Below, piece by piece: positions 1 through 10,734 of a stretch of DNA of 64,000 nt. Origin of the DNA: Flectonema sp. DT1601 (Eukaryota > Euglenozoa > Diplonemea > Diplonemida > Diplonemidae); NCBI GenBank assembly GCA_964019425.1, contig OZ025795.1, positions 248,001 through 312,000 on the forward strand. Reading direction: 5' to 3'. The notes beneath the pieces were generated by a model. It saw nothing but the letters and a program-made list of their open reading frames with translations. It was not told where the DNA came from and made no database searches. Numbering within the stretch: the first letter of the stretch is position 1; the number at the start of each line of letters is the position of its first letter. A program made the position numbers and the translations under genes.

Positions 1-1034
1 AAACAATCGTAGAAAAACCCCAACTACACTACCCCCCCAACTTTTCAACTACCTCATCTTCAGATATAAAATCAAATGAGATAATGTCAATACGCAATCA
101 CAGTTACTACGAATAACAATAAAACCTAACCCATAAAAGTTAGGCTTTCTGCTGTTGAAGACAACTGATCTTGCAAACAAAAAAAAAAACAAAAAAAAAA
201 AAAAAAAAAAAACGCTACATCACTATAAATACAGGAGGCTCTCTCAATGCAGCTACAGTTTCTGAGAAACTTCTTTTCTTCTTTAGATGTTTTCTTTATT
301 TTTTTTTTTTTTTTTGCCTATGTAAAAAATTCGAATTGGGTTGGGGTGATGTGTCACGGACAGGTGGCTGATAACCAGTCACCAACCACTAATTTTCTTT
401 TTTTTTTTTTTTTTTTTGTTGTATTTACATGTTGGAGAGTTTTGGGATTCGGAGGGTAGGTGAAGGGGGGAATAGAATATTAAAAAAAAATTAATTTATA
501 ATTTATAATTTTTCCTTTTTTTTTTTTTGTTGTATTTTTTTCTATCATTCTTATTTAAATTGTTAAATGCTTTCTTTTTTTTTTTTTTTTTTTTTTTTGG
601 TTTGGTTTTTTTTTTTATTTTTTTAAAAGTTTTTTTGTTTTTTTTTTTCCCCGAAGCCATTGTTCGGTCCCTCTCACCTTCTATATACTGCTTTTTTCCT
701 GCGATCTTGATGCAGAGATGGCACAAGTGAGGATAAGAAAACACCAAAAATGGTACCAAAATCAAATACGTTTTCGGTAACCAGCTTCGAACGTTCTCAT
801 TAAACTTGATATTCTCAAGGTTATCTAAAAAATCCTTGCTATTTATTCTAGTGTAATATAATAACCTTCACGTCACGTGAAGGAATTCTCTCTCTCTCTC
901 TCCCCTTGTTGCAATGAGTGATGCTCGGTATACTCACGCAGGTGGTTCAGCCCTTGTACTGCAATGTGACAAGTTGTCACACAAAAAGGACTGGTTAACC
1001 ACAGAAGTAGTTAGTTCCACATGTTGCATGTTGA
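1..1034. other. Homopolymer-rich spacer downstream of the PP1 gene
   Basis: No supportable gene. The stretch holds many A or T runs of 10-20 bases, a short TC microsatellite near 887-902, and two perfect odd palindromes. One is at 865-883 (9-bp arms, one-base centre) and one at 965-981 (8-bp arms, one-base centre). Apparent reading frames here are poly-Lys/poly-Phe artefacts of the homopolymers. It is probably the 3' UTR and flank of the minus-strand PP1 gene. Confidence 0.6.
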
Positions 1035-2577
1035 TTACAAAAATGATCTGGGACCCTTGATTATTGCTGGGATGATCTGTTGTTTTATTTTATTTTTTTT
1101 CTTTAAAATTAAGATGCGGGTTTTTCATATTAAAAACGTGAAATATATCATACCGCAAACGAACACTGCAAGTTCTCATCTATATTCATGATGGCAGCAT
1201 CGTTGTCGAACTCCGCGCAGTAGTTAGGAGCCGAGAAAAGGGTCACCAGCTGTCTATCTGCGAAGAATTCATAACCGCGTTCCATTACCTGTTTATTGTT
1301 TTATTGTTACATAATATTTAATAATCCTTTTTTTTTTTTTTTGCATTTAACAAGTATTGCAAGAACGAAAAAGAATGTTGGGCAGCACACGTAAACCCCC
1401 TTTAGGTTTATCAGTTTAAGTCGGTTCACAGGTTTGGTGACACAAACAAAAAATCACAGTTGTTATATTACTATTTTCTGTATAGTTTAAGATAAAGCCA
1501 ATTCTTTTTTAAACATACCTGATGTGCTCTAATTATAAGGTCCATATCCATCAGGTTAAGAAATCGGGTAACTTCATTCTGTCCGAAGAGGTAACTTACA
1601 CCGCGATCGGATTCATGCCATCCCTGTTGGTATTGTTCGTTTTACTTATCGTAAAAAGTAATAATTTTTGTACAAAAAAAAAAAAAAAAAAAACATACCT
1701 CAATTTCAAATTCTGGATCTGCCCACAAAAGATCACATAAAAGTCCCTGATCAGGCACTTCAGTTGGTCTAGTGATATCCCTTATGTGACGGAGATCAGA
1801 AAGGTCTGGTGAAATACCCCCATGCATGCAGAGAATTTTCTCTCCAATTGTTGCAGCAGCTGGGAGGCAGTTAAATACATCAGTGAAACCTTTCCAAAGC
1901 TTAACGTTGTAACGTCTCTTACAATCATCATAAAATCCATACATTCGATTAATGGCAGCAGACTCATGGTTACCACGCAACAAGAAGAAATTTTCAGGAT
2001 ATTTTATCTTATAACAAAACAGAAGACAGATTACTTCCATCGAATGCTTTCCTCGATCAACGTAGTCTCCAAGAAATAAGTAGTTCGCATCAGGTGGGAA
2101 TCCACCTCTATCAAATAATCTCAATAGGTCATAGTATTGCCCATGAACGTCACCTGAAACCTTAATAGGGCCATCAAGTTCTAAGAGGGTGGGTTGCTGT
2201 ACTAGGATTTCACGTGTTTTAGTTTGAACGTGTTTGATTTCATCTTCTTTGAGTAGGACGAGGACCTGTTTTCCGTGTTTATTTCCGCGAACGGCTAATA
2301 ACTTTTGTACTATAACATCAATCTTATCTAATGGTTCCGACACAGATTGCTTTCGCGTTGAAGAGATTTGCGGCGCAGGAGATTTACTTGATCTACGTAG
2401 TGTACCTGCCTGAGTAGGCATTGGTTTCGTACTACTCGACCCTCCAGGGACCTTCCCTGTACTAGCTGGCCGTGTTGTTCCCGGTTTTGGAGAATTTTCT
2501 CTCGGAGGAGTCGGATCGTGACCCCCCAACTTCGAATTCGCAAGAGCCGTCTTTGGAAAACTTGAAACCTCAGCCAT
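1035..2577 (-). CDS. PP1-type serine/threonine protein phosphatase with N-terminal extension
   Basis: Metallophosphatase that removes phosphate from Ser/Thr. The hand-built model has four exons: 2577-1699, 1623-1519, 1288-1154 and 1076-1035. Introns start GTATGT or GTATGA and end AACAG, and all junctions are phase 0. The catalytic core shows DVHGQY, GDYVDRG, RGNHES and CMHGG metal-site motifs and the PP1-typical block [13 protein letters not shown] in exon 3. Exon 2 restores [14 protein letters not shown], which fits the PP1 family closely. About 80 residues rich in Ser, Thr and Pro precede the core, as in PPZ-like PP1 relatives, so it may be a regulated variant and not the canonical subunit. 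The short last exon (13 residues) is the least certain part. The start is the ATG at 2577; a longer frame upstream would need TTG. The targeting subunit and substrates are unknown. Confidence 0.88.
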
Positions 2578-2967
2578 CCAGAACAGCAATAATAATTATA
2601 AAATAAAATAGAGTTGGTCAATGATATTGAGATAAAGCTTCAGAGAATACGGAACGAAGTTAGACCGCTACTTTTAATTAATCATATTAGTGTGTGCGAT
2701 AAGGGAATCCGTGCGGTGAGGCAATCCCGAACCTGAGTTTGAAAAATAAATAAACAAACTAATCAACTTTTACCCTCAAAAAAAGCTACAGTCTGGTGTA
2801 CATCATTAAACCTGAATTCACAAAAGAAAAAGATTTAGAGGATAGGTTTGCTAAACACCAAAACAATAACAAAAACATCAAGTTTTTAGCTAAAATAGAT
2901 ACAATTCATGTCTAGCGTAACACATCACTAAGTACATAAAACTCTGTTATACTGCACTTGTATAAAT
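2578..2967. other. Spacer between PP1 and the dioxygenase gene
   Basis: Contains the 5' flank of PP1 and the 3' flank of the dioxygenase gene, both on the minus strand. I see no reading frame or repeat of note. Confidence 0.5.
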
Positions 2968-3984
2968 TTATTCAAGTGCCTCTCTGTAGGGAGTAATATC
3001 GAAACCAAAAGGACCATATCTCATCATAACGGCATTCAATGTTTGTTCATTCCAGTAGCTGTGACCCGGAGGTGGGAATCCCAAAACTGTCCTTTGCCTT
3101 ACCGATGATGTAGCAACAAGTTTTTCAACAGTCTGCTCACGGGTGTACATTTGCCTAGCCCATCCACTATTCCAATTGTTAACCCAGGGAGTATTAACCT
3201 TTTTAAAGACCATATTACATACTATTCTATCTGTTCCTAATTTTAGAGGTGTACCACGATGCCACGTATCATGTCGATAAAACAATACAGAACCTTTACT
3301 AAAATGAGCGTAATACTCTCCTTCGTAAAGTTGTTGTCTAAAGGCAGACATATCGGATGAGTTTTCTGCGACTAATTTTTCAGCGAAGGCTCGGTCGTTT
3401 TTCCAAGGCAGGGATCCGAAACCCGGCATGTTAGTGTATGGATATTGGTAATTAACATCTGATTCTCCACTTCGAGGAAGAATAGCAGTCTGTCCCCCAC
3501 ACGTCTCTGCATCAGAGAGGTAGACAATCAATGATACCAACTCAGGGTTATCCCATTGTGGAGGATGAACGAGAGTATGATTCAGATAATCCATGTGAAT
3601 ACGTTGGTCTTGGTGATCGTATTCGTTCTTTGTTTCTTCACCACTTTTGTGCCATAAATCAGATTGAGAGAGTACGTAATCTTTTCCTATTAACTGTTCC
3701 ACCGCATTTAATATATTCTCATTCAGAGTTAATTCATTAACGCTCTTGAATTCCGTCGGAAATTCCATCTGACCGTCGCTTCCAAATGTCGCAGCTGTTT
3801 TTCTACCTTCGTAATGTTCCGTCGCGTCTTCGATAACCTGCTCTAAGAGAGAGTTATTAAGTAATCCATTAACTAAACAATAGCCATTGTCCTTCCACAT
3901 CGCAACCTGTTCAGTTGTTAATAATTTGTTGTCCGGAGAAACTGGCGTGGGCATTTTCAGTCTTGATGCATCCTTTTGTGCCAT
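2968..3984 (-). CDS. Phytanoyl-CoA dioxygenase (PhyH) family protein
   Basis: Non-haem Fe(II)/2-oxoglutarate-dependent oxygenase of the PhyH family, 338 residues, uninterrupted. The iron ligands are visible as H130-x-D132 (in RIHMDYL) and a distal H242 in DTWHRGT. R253 (in GTDR) is placed to bind the 2-oxoglutarate carboxylate. The size is normal for the family. The substrate cannot be read from the sequence, and the family includes phytanoyl-CoA hydroxylase as well as many uncharacterised members. There is no obvious signal peptide and no C-terminal SKL-type peroxisomal signal (it ends REALE). The start is the first in-frame ATG; a CACAG acceptor-like site lies about 24 bases upstream of it. 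Confidence 0.85.
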   Translation of the reverse strand: MAQKDASRLKMPTPVSPDNKLLTTEQVAMWKDNGYCLVNGLLNNSLLEQVIEDATEHYEGRKTAATFGSDGQMEFPTEFKSVNELTLNENILNAVEQLIGKDYVLSQSDLWHKSGEETKNEYDHQDQRIHMDYLNHTLVHPPQWDNPELVSLIVYLSDAETCGGQTAILPRSGESDVNYQYPYTNMPGFGSLPWKNDRAFAEKLVAENSSDMSAFRQQLYEGEYYAHFSKGSVLFYRHDTWHRGTPLKLGTDRIVCNMVFKKVNTPWVNNWNSGWARQMYTREQTVEKLVATSSVRQRTVLGFPPPGHSYWNEQTLNAVMMRYGPFGFDITPYREALE

Positions 3985-4827
3985 TTGATGGTATACACTC
4001 CTGCCCTGTGAACGATAATAAAATTGAAGAGGGGAAGGGGAAAAAAAAAATTTAGCTGATTTTTTTTTTTTTTTTTTTCAAAGACGAACGACAAGTGTAT
4101 CCCAGGCATGAAATGGCGATGCAGTTGAGAAGGCTCGATTAGATCTATAGGTCTACTCAAATGAAGTTATGTAGGTGCATTCTTTGACCACAGATGAGTG
4201 TAATACCGAGCTGTATTATCCTTTCTCTCCCAAGGGTTTTTATATCCCCTATCCTTACATGTGACTGCAGCCTTACAACTTCCACTTTTGATCTCTCGAC
4301 CACACCAGCTTGCTTCCGGAGAGCCGTAAGTTGCTTGACAGCACTGACCTCCACTTCCTTTTGACGGGCTCAATACTTCACAACTGTTAGTGTGATAACT
4401 GTACATCGGACCCATACTTTGTTATTTATTTTTTTTTTTTTAGTGTAAATGTACCTAATGAGTGTTGTTAAAAATATTAAACAAATTCAAAGAATTGCAT
4501 TTTTTTTTTTTTTTTTTGATGCGTGATATAAATCAGAAACTAATATGTATATAGTTCCTTTTTTCTTTTTTTTTTTTGGGAGATCTTTATTGACATTGTG
4601 TGATCAAAAAAGACTCGTTGTCTTACTTTTGCTGATTTAGAAAAGTGAAGGCAAAAAAAGAGAAGAAAAAAAAGGACACGTTAAAAATATTGAAACACGT
4701 TGCAGGGATACAGGCACATGCTGTGCAATCCTTCGCTCTTCCCAATCACATTAGTGGTTGGAAAAGAAAAAGAAATACATGAAATGAAAAAAAAAAAACA
4801 ATGAAAAACTCTTCTCTCCCCTCCTAA
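3985..4827. other. Spacer with homopolymers between PhyH and VWA8
   Basis: Several T runs of 11-18 bases, A-rich patches, and one possible small gene (listed separately at 4167-4415). The last ~350 bases are presumably the VWA8 3' flank. No RNA gene recognised. Confidence 0.45.
4167..4415 (-). CDS. Possible small cysteine-rich protein (82 aa)
   Basis: An open frame of 82 residues with six cysteines, including a CC pair and the stretch CGREIKSGSCKAAVTC. It stands out from the homopolymer noise because its composition is protein-like (Trp, Tyr, Cys, Gly balanced). There is no signal peptide and I recognise no family. It lies between two convincing genes on the same strand and could be a real small gene, an exon of a longer 5' UTR, or chance. 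No coding evidence exists beyond the open frame. Confidence 0.25.
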   Translation of the reverse strand: MGPMYSYHTNSCEVLSPSKGSGGQCCQATYGSPEASWCGREIKSGSCKAAVTCKDRGYKNPWERKDNTARYYTHLWSKNAPT

Positions 4828-7800
4828 CTACTTCAGCAGATCAGTTGCCAGAAATATCTTTTTTAAAACTGAAGGCAGGTCTTTAGAATCATAACAAACA
4901 TGTCCGTGACCAGCTGGAAGTTGTTTCTTAATCATCTCCGCTTCTTGTCCCAGAGATGCGATGAAAATACAAAACACATTAACACGGGGATCAGATCTAA
5001 TAATACTACTAATCTCGTGAGTAGTGATTCCATATCTGCGGAGGTTGGCATCCGAGATCACAAAAACAAAGTGTTGATCACCATCTTTCTCAAGAACCTT
5101 CTTAATAGCAGAACGCATACTCTGTAATGTATTATCACCCGACCAACAGTATTGAGTATGAGCTACCATTGACAGAACTGTTTCGAGGCGTTCTTTTTTG
5201 TTTTGAGGAGGTTCGCCGAAATCGACGAGTGGAATCGAAGGAGAGTCACCGCTATGACCTATCATCGAATACTCAATTCGATCATCCGTACCTTTAAATG
5301 ATTCAGTTATCATTATTGCTGCTTCAACAGATCTGTCAAGGCGATGGTCTACGGAGTTAAATCTGAACATTGAAGCACTGCAGTCCATACAAAAAACAAT
5401 TCGCTTCTTCTTTCCCGCTAATGGAGATGGCTGGTCAGTGGCTTCACCTCTCTTTTTAAAAATTGCTTTTTCACCTGTCATTCCTTCTACGAGTTTTCCT
5501 TCGTCCCAGACACCGTCAGTTTGATTTTTTAACCAGACTCTGTCGCCTTCTTTAGATTGGAGTCCTTTAAGCATTGTTTGTACCATGGCTACTTCTTTAC
5601 GAACTGCATCATGAGCGCGGTTGTACATGGTGGATTCCGCACTGGTCATGTGGATTTCCTGTAGCCGTTTCTTTAAGGCTTCTTTTCCCATCTTTTTAGC
5701 TTGTTCTTTGAGGTGTTCAGGTACTGCTGCTTTGGCTTCATCAGAAACCTGGTGAACAGGATGACCAGAATCAATTCTGTATGGTCCTACCTTACCGCCT
5801 AATCCAGCTGTGTCGGTACCACCAGTTCCTCCAGCCCAAGTATTACCACCAACATGGGGAGTGTTGTCAGGGTCTTCTTTTCCGTGTTTTAGTTCAGAAG
5901 GTTGAATGTCGCTGTTTGAATATTGTAGCTCTAGTTCTTCGTCACTCTTTTCAGTACCACTGCCTTTGCCTTGTCCAATTATTGCACCCCATTTGTTCCA
6001 TTCTGAATTCAGTCTGTCTGTGTTTAAATCGATAATCGCAATCTGTTGTTTGCTCGGTGTTACCACAGCAAGACAACCATTTCCGATATCACAGAAATTC
6101 ATTGAATCGTTCCACATTGGAAATGGTTTTGGTTTATAGCTGCGATCGATATAAACATCATCGATTACATCAAAGTCGTAGACCTGTTCACTTCCTATGT
6201 CGGTTATAATAATACCACCAGAGGCTGTCGATCTGATTTGCATTGTCGGAGAGGTTCGTGAAATCAACTGCGTCTCTCTTTCGTTAAATCGAACTTCCAA
6301 AGAAGGAGGGACATCATTAACTAATAATTCACTAACCCCATCAACTTCTTTGTATGATCCAGCTAAGTGTGCTGTAGGAATGTAGTGAGTTTGTGACATT
6401 GTCTTTGGTAATGATTTATTAAAGTCGACGGGATTAATTTCATCTTTCTGTTCCAACTTTAATTCGTATCCATGTTTTGTCTTTAGTGACAAGCAATAGA
6501 TTTTTCCACTACTCATTAAGACCATGACTTCTGAAGCAGATGTTGCTTGTACATGAGCAAAATCACCTTCACCTTCAACAGGTGAGACTGACACCCAATG
6601 CCCAGATTCTTCTGTTGTTGAATTGCGTTGACTAAAATGAGTTAGTTGGTTGCCTTCTGAATCATAAGGGATACTTATATTTAAACTATGAGGAGTATAT
6701 GCTATAATGATCCCGTGTTGAAATGAGTTTTCAGATATTTTAAACATACTCGGAGTCGAGTTGGCTGATCCTAAGACAGACTGAAACCAACTTCCCTGAT
6801 CAGTCTTTTCATCACCGTCACTGTCCTGTAGTATTGGAGGTAAGAGTTTTGCTGCAATCTTATCAGATGTGTTTACAATGAATATGTCTGGTTTTGATTC
6901 AGTAGTTGCACGTCGTAGAAATATAATATTAGATGATGACGATCCAAGTGAGAAAACATCTAACTGACCACCAACACCATTCGTAAGAGCACTGACGTCA
7001 ATAGTTTCACATCTACTGTGATCAAGTTGATTTGGTCTTGACTTTTGAGCTACATACAAATCAGATCCACAATAAGTATGAATATGAACCGACTTAGCAT
7101 TTGAAGTACTACTCACAACGACTGCATGAATACTTCCATTACTACTCGAGGTGATGCTTTTTACGATCATGTTGGTGTTCATTGGATTCGTAGCAAATGG
7201 AACATGAATTGAATAAAGTCTTTCATCAAAGACTCCATTTTTTCTACCCTCAACGATGAGAGTATTAACTGCTGGGTTTGATTCGTTCCACTCCCACAGA
7301 CGTCGTTGAACTAATCCTCCGATCGGAATCAAATCAAAAGTCTGTTGAGCATTTATATCTTCTTTTATTAAAGTCCCAATACTCTTAGCTTTTGGTAATC
7401 TAACTGGTTCTGTCAACGCGAACTTATGAACTGCTGTGATGTTTCCAGTCAGAGGTACTCCTCCAGCAGCAAACACGTTTTGAATTAATTCTTTAGTCGA
7501 AGGTTCGAAAGCATCAAATTCAAAAACGTTCTTCAAAGCGGTAATCAAACCATCGTCAGGATACTTTTCGAGGTGTTTAACAATTGCGACTAATTCTCTC
7601 AAAGAGTACGGGTAGGCAAGTAAACCGTCCGCGACGAGCTTGTCAAGCTGCTGAAAGCAATCAGCGATACTATTTAATGCAAACTTTGGTACTGATGGTC
7701 CGTATTTCTGAAGTACTTCAAGTACTGATGATCTATCTGGATTGTCAATTAGATGACAACGAAATAAGTCACCACAAGCAGCAAAGAAATCATTTCCCAA

Positions 7801-10473
7801 GAAAGGGAATCCTGGAACATTAGCCAGCGCAATCATTCGAAAGTTCGGATGAATCGGAATTGTGTTTCCAGAGTTGGTTTTCTTATTTGTGATTTGTCGA
7901 CCATCAGATAGGAGTAGCTGTTTATCTTCGATAAGTCCCTTTAGGATACCAACGACTTCTAGTGGTGCCTTGTCAATTTCATCAACGACAAGGATATGAC
8001 CATTTTTAACTGCTTTTACTAAAGGAGCGTCTTCCCAAACAATTTTACCATCAGTTACTTCAGGTTTTACTGTTAGAGATGCTACTGTTGAGTCTCTGTG
8101 TAGTTGAACATATTGTCTTGGTCTGTTCATTAGTTCTAAGGCTTTATCAATTAATCGATTCTTACCAACTCCTTGTTTTCCAATTAATAAAATATCATCT
8201 TCACCACTGAAATCTAAAAATAATTTTCTAATAATTTTTAAATGTTCTTCGTTAGTGTGAAATGTCACGTGAGGAACAAGAGCCTTGTCTTCAGTCTTTA
8301 AAATCGGAAGTAACGGTACGGAAACGTCACCGACAGATGCAAACTCAGCTGTTTTTGTTAAGTGTAACCCTCCTGAAGTCGAATTCTCAGAGCTTTTTGT
8401 AACACCAATAGAATTCACAATGCCTGTTACTTTTTCAGCAGCAAACTGCGGCATGATATCAACAAGCAGTGCGTCAGACACAGCAGAGTACAGATCGTTA
8501 ACTTTTAAAGAAGGTGATCTCGCAATACGTAGAATCTGACGAAGAGACAGTACAGGTATAGAAGTGTCATTCTTTGCTGCTGTTGATAGCTGTGCCTGAA
8601 GTGACAACAGAGATGGAATAGCTGCTGTTGCTTCTGGTGCTACGTTTTTTATAATGTCTTCTATTTCTGAAACAGTCGGTGAAGTTAGTTTTTGAAAATT
8701 AAAAAACTGCTGAACATCACCCTCAATCCATGACTTCCCCGAAGCATCTGTCGAAGACGACTGGTGTGTTCCTGCGGGATGAGCTAAAGCGATAATCCTA
8801 AAGGCTGGGTGTACTTCAAAAACACCTCTCTCTGTAAGTTCAGAACGGGTAAGTCCTGACTCAAGAAGCTTTGCGTAATCAGCTGTTGATCTCAGAATAG
8901 TTCCATCATAAAGAGTACCTTCACCATCAATAAATAACCTTCCAAGAGATGCCAATACTCCGGGTTGTAATTTATCAACTCCATCTAAAATAAGAAGCTG
9001 ACCGCTGGTGGCAGCACGAGCGATAGATGTCAACTCCCAAACAGTATCTCCATTGTCAAGGGTATTTCTTCGTTGAAGCATTTCTTTAGCAGACATGTCC
9101 CAGTGACAGTGAACGGTAGACACGCTGTTGCTGTAGCCGAGTAGATGGGAAAATTGTTTTGCTAACTGTGACTTACCACTTCCTGCAGGACCAACAATAC
9201 AAATATGTTTCCCCATCACGTGATCTTTCATCATATCAGTGAGTACACTTGAGTATGTGTGAGTGAGATGCATTGTTGTCTGTCCCCATTCAGATTCAGG
9301 ATCGTCACCACATCCACAGGTTTCCTTTATCTCATTTCCAGTTGACATTGATTGAAATGTTATAACCGCGTGATTTTCTTCTTTAACAATACCAGACACA
9401 TTGTAACCACTACCCTCACCAATACCTGACGGTATGGCTGTTTGCATATTCTTCTCAAAGTAAGAATCGAGTAAATGATATCTTTTGAGAGCAGCTACAA
9501 TGAACTCTCTTGAATTCTCTTGTTTATAATCAGACATAATGTGATATGGAAATACTCTCTTTAAAGTTGCTCCGAGTGGGTCGTCAGGAAAAACGTCTGA
9601 AATAGCTGCCCACAACAATAAGTCTTCTTCCAATAGATCAGGGAAGTGTTGTGGCTGATCTTGATCAGTTCCTTCTTGTTCTGCTGCAGCAAGACCTACT
9701 AAGAAACCGACGATGGTGTCGAGTTTTGATTTTGGAAGTGAAGGAGATGCAGCTTGTACCGATCTGTATAAATTATCAATCGAAAATGTATCAGTTCCAA
9801 GACACTGAAATCTACTTCTAAGAGGAGGGTCAAGTGGAGTACCAGCATACCGTGGGACTGGTAATCCCAAAGCTATGACTCTAAAATTACGTGACACTTT
9901 TATTAATCCAATCTTCTTTAACTCTTCTTCAGGATGGGTTTCTAACAGTTCCTCATACCTCTCAGGTGATACTAGAAAACGTCCATCTTCGAGAGACATT
10001 TCTCTATTTTCAAGTAAATTATTAATTACTGGTAAAACATTTCTCTCAACGCGTTCAACACCATCAAGAATTAGTACTCTTCCGTGAATGGCTGCTTTAA
10101 CTGCAGGTTGATCAACGAAGACTAAATTACCGTCTTGCATTTCTCTTCTTTGTTTGATATCAGCTTCTGTGGTGTCTCTCGATAAAGATAAATACTCAAC
10201 TTCCTTCATTAGGGCGTGGCAGAATTTCAGTGCAAGCCATCGTCTTCTTGGACCTGGTGTTCCAAGCAGATAAATGTCTTGTCCTAAGTTATGTTTCTGC
10301 ATCATCCATCGAAGTGATTTAAGAACGTCTTTGTTGTCAGGTAAGTAGCTGTTGATTGGCACCAATTGCGGATTTAATGGTTTCTTAACAACACAAGTCA
10401 CTCCTCCGAGAGTGACATTCCCCTGACAGTATCGTCGCTGTCGGGAGATGGCTCCCTTTCTTAGCCATTTCAT
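4828..10473 (-). CDS. VWA8: VWA8-like mitochondrial AAA ATPase with C-terminal von Willebrand A domain
   Basis: A single 1881-residue exon, close to the ~1900 residues of animal VWA8, a mitochondrial matrix/inner-membrane AAA protein. The first ~25 residues are basic and lack acid, like a mitochondrial presequence. Three dynein-related AAA modules follow. The second has a clean Walker A (GPAGSGKS, near residue 428) and the third has GKQGVGKN near 763. The first P-loop reads GTPGPRRRW near 75, has lost the Lys/Ser and is probably inactive. Walker B-like LILDGV and LVVDEID follow. A beta-rich region of about 700 residues separates the ATPases from the VWA domain (about 1690-1875), whose MIDAS begins DCSAS. 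It is the longest uninterrupted gene in the window, although its neighbours are split by introns. Assignment is strong; the cellular substrate is unknown for the family. Confidence 0.92.
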   Translation of the reverse strand: MKWLRKGAISRQRRYCQGNVTLGGVTCVVKKPLNPQLVPINSYLPDNKDVLKSLRWMMQKHNLGQDIYLLGTPGPRRRWLALKFCHALMKEVEYLSLSRDTTEADIKQRREMQDGNLVFVDQPAVKAAIHGRVLILDGVERVERNVLPVINNLLENREMSLEDGRFLVSPERYEELLETHPEEELKKIGLIKVSRNFRVIALGLPVPRYAGTPLDPPLRSRFQCLGTDTFSIDNLYRSVQAASPSLPKSKLDTIVGFLVGLAAAEQEGTDQDQPQHFPDLLEEDLLLWAAISDVFPDDPLGATLKRVFPYHIMSDYKQENSREFIVAALKRYHLLDSYFEKNMQTAIPSGIGEGSGYNVSGIVKEENHAVITFQSMSTGNEIKETCGCGDDPESEWGQTTMHLTHTYSSVLTDMMKDHVMGKHICIVGPAGSGKSQLAKQFSHLLGYSNSVSTVHCHWDMSAKEMLQRRNTLDNGDTVWELTSIARAATSGQLLILDGVDKLQPGVLASLGRLFIDGEGTLYDGTILRSTADYAKLLESGLTRSELTERGVFEVHPAFRIIALAHPAGTHQSSSTDASGKSWIEGDVQQFFNFQKLTSPTVSEIEDIIKNVAPEATAAIPSLLSLQAQLSTAAKNDTSIPVLSLRQILRIARSPSLKVNDLYSAVSDALLVDIMPQFAAEKVTGIVNSIGVTKSSENSTSGGLHLTKTAEFASVGDVSVPLLPILKTEDKALVPHVTFHTNEEHLKIIRKLFLDFSGEDDILLIGKQGVGKNRLIDKALELMNRPRQYVQLHRDSTVASLTVKPEVTDGKIVWEDAPLVKAVKNGHILVVDEIDKAPLEVVGILKGLIEDKQLLLSDGRQITNKKTNSGNTIPIHPNFRMIALANVPGFPFLGNDFFAACGDLFRCHLIDNPDRSSVLEVLQKYGPSVPKFALNSIADCFQQLDKLVADGLLAYPYSLRELVAIVKHLEKYPDDGLITALKNVFEFDAFEPSTKELIQNVFAAGGVPLTGNITAVHKFALTEPVRLPKAKSIGTLIKEDINAQQTFDLIPIGGLVQRRLWEWNESNPAVNTLIVEGRKNGVFDERLYSIHVPFATNPMNTNMIVKSITSSSNGSIHAVVVSSTSNAKSVHIHTYCGSDLYVAQKSRPNQLDHSRCETIDVSALTNGVGGQLDVFSLGSSSSNIIFLRRATTESKPDIFIVNTSDKIAAKLLPPILQDSDGDEKTDQGSWFQSVLGSANSTPSMFKISENSFQHGIIIAYTPHSLNISIPYDSEGNQLTHFSQRNSTTEESGHWVSVSPVEGEGDFAHVQATSASEVMVLMSSGKIYCLSLKTKHGYELKLEQKDEINPVDFNKSLPKTMSQTHYIPTAHLAGSYKEVDGVSELLVNDVPPSLEVRFNERETQLISRTSPTMQIRSTASGGIIITDIGSEQVYDFDVIDDVYIDRSYKPKPFPMWNDSMNFCDIGNGCLAVVTPSKQQIAIIDLNTDRLNSEWNKWGAIIGQGKGSGTEKSDEELELQYSNSDIQPSELKHGKEDPDNTPHVGGNTWAGGTGGTDTAGLGGKVGPYRIDSGHPVHQVSDEAKAAVPEHLKEQAKKMGKEALKKRLQEIHMTSAESTMYNRAHDAVRKEVAMVQTMLKGLQSKEGDRVWLKNQTDGVWDEGKLVEGMTGEKAIFKKRGEATDQPSPLAGKKKRIVFCMDCSASMFRFNSVDHRLDRSVEAAIMITESFKGTDDRIEYSMIGHSGDSPSIPLVDFGEPPQNKKERLETVLSMVAHTQYCWSGDNTLQSMRSAIKKVLEKDGDQHFVFVISDANLRRYGITTHEISSIIRSDPRVNVFCIFIASLGQEAEMIKKQLPAGHGHVCYDSKDLPSVLKKIFLATDLLK

Positions 10474-10703
10474 TTGTCAGATTGCTTTTTGATAAAAAAT
10501 TAAAAAAAAATAGATTTCTTAATTTATTTTGTTAAATGGAATGAAGCTGCCGAGCGCAGGTCAGCAAAGAAACTCAACGAATACACTCTCAAAAAGGTTG
10601 TAATGACTTTGGTAAGAAGAAACAACACCTAACAACAACACACATTTGTTAGATATGAAATCAAATTCGATTTATATCAGACTAACAACATAAAAACCTT
10701 GGT

Positions 10704-10734
<31 letters not shown>

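Noticed and set aside
171-765. Several poly-Lys/poly-Phe frames on both strands
   Set aside because: They are translations of A and T homopolymers and have no other content.
3531-3740. Short plus-strand frames inside PhyH, VWA8, CEP164 and other genes
   Set aside because: All lie opposite well-supported minus-strand coding exons and look like antisense shadows.
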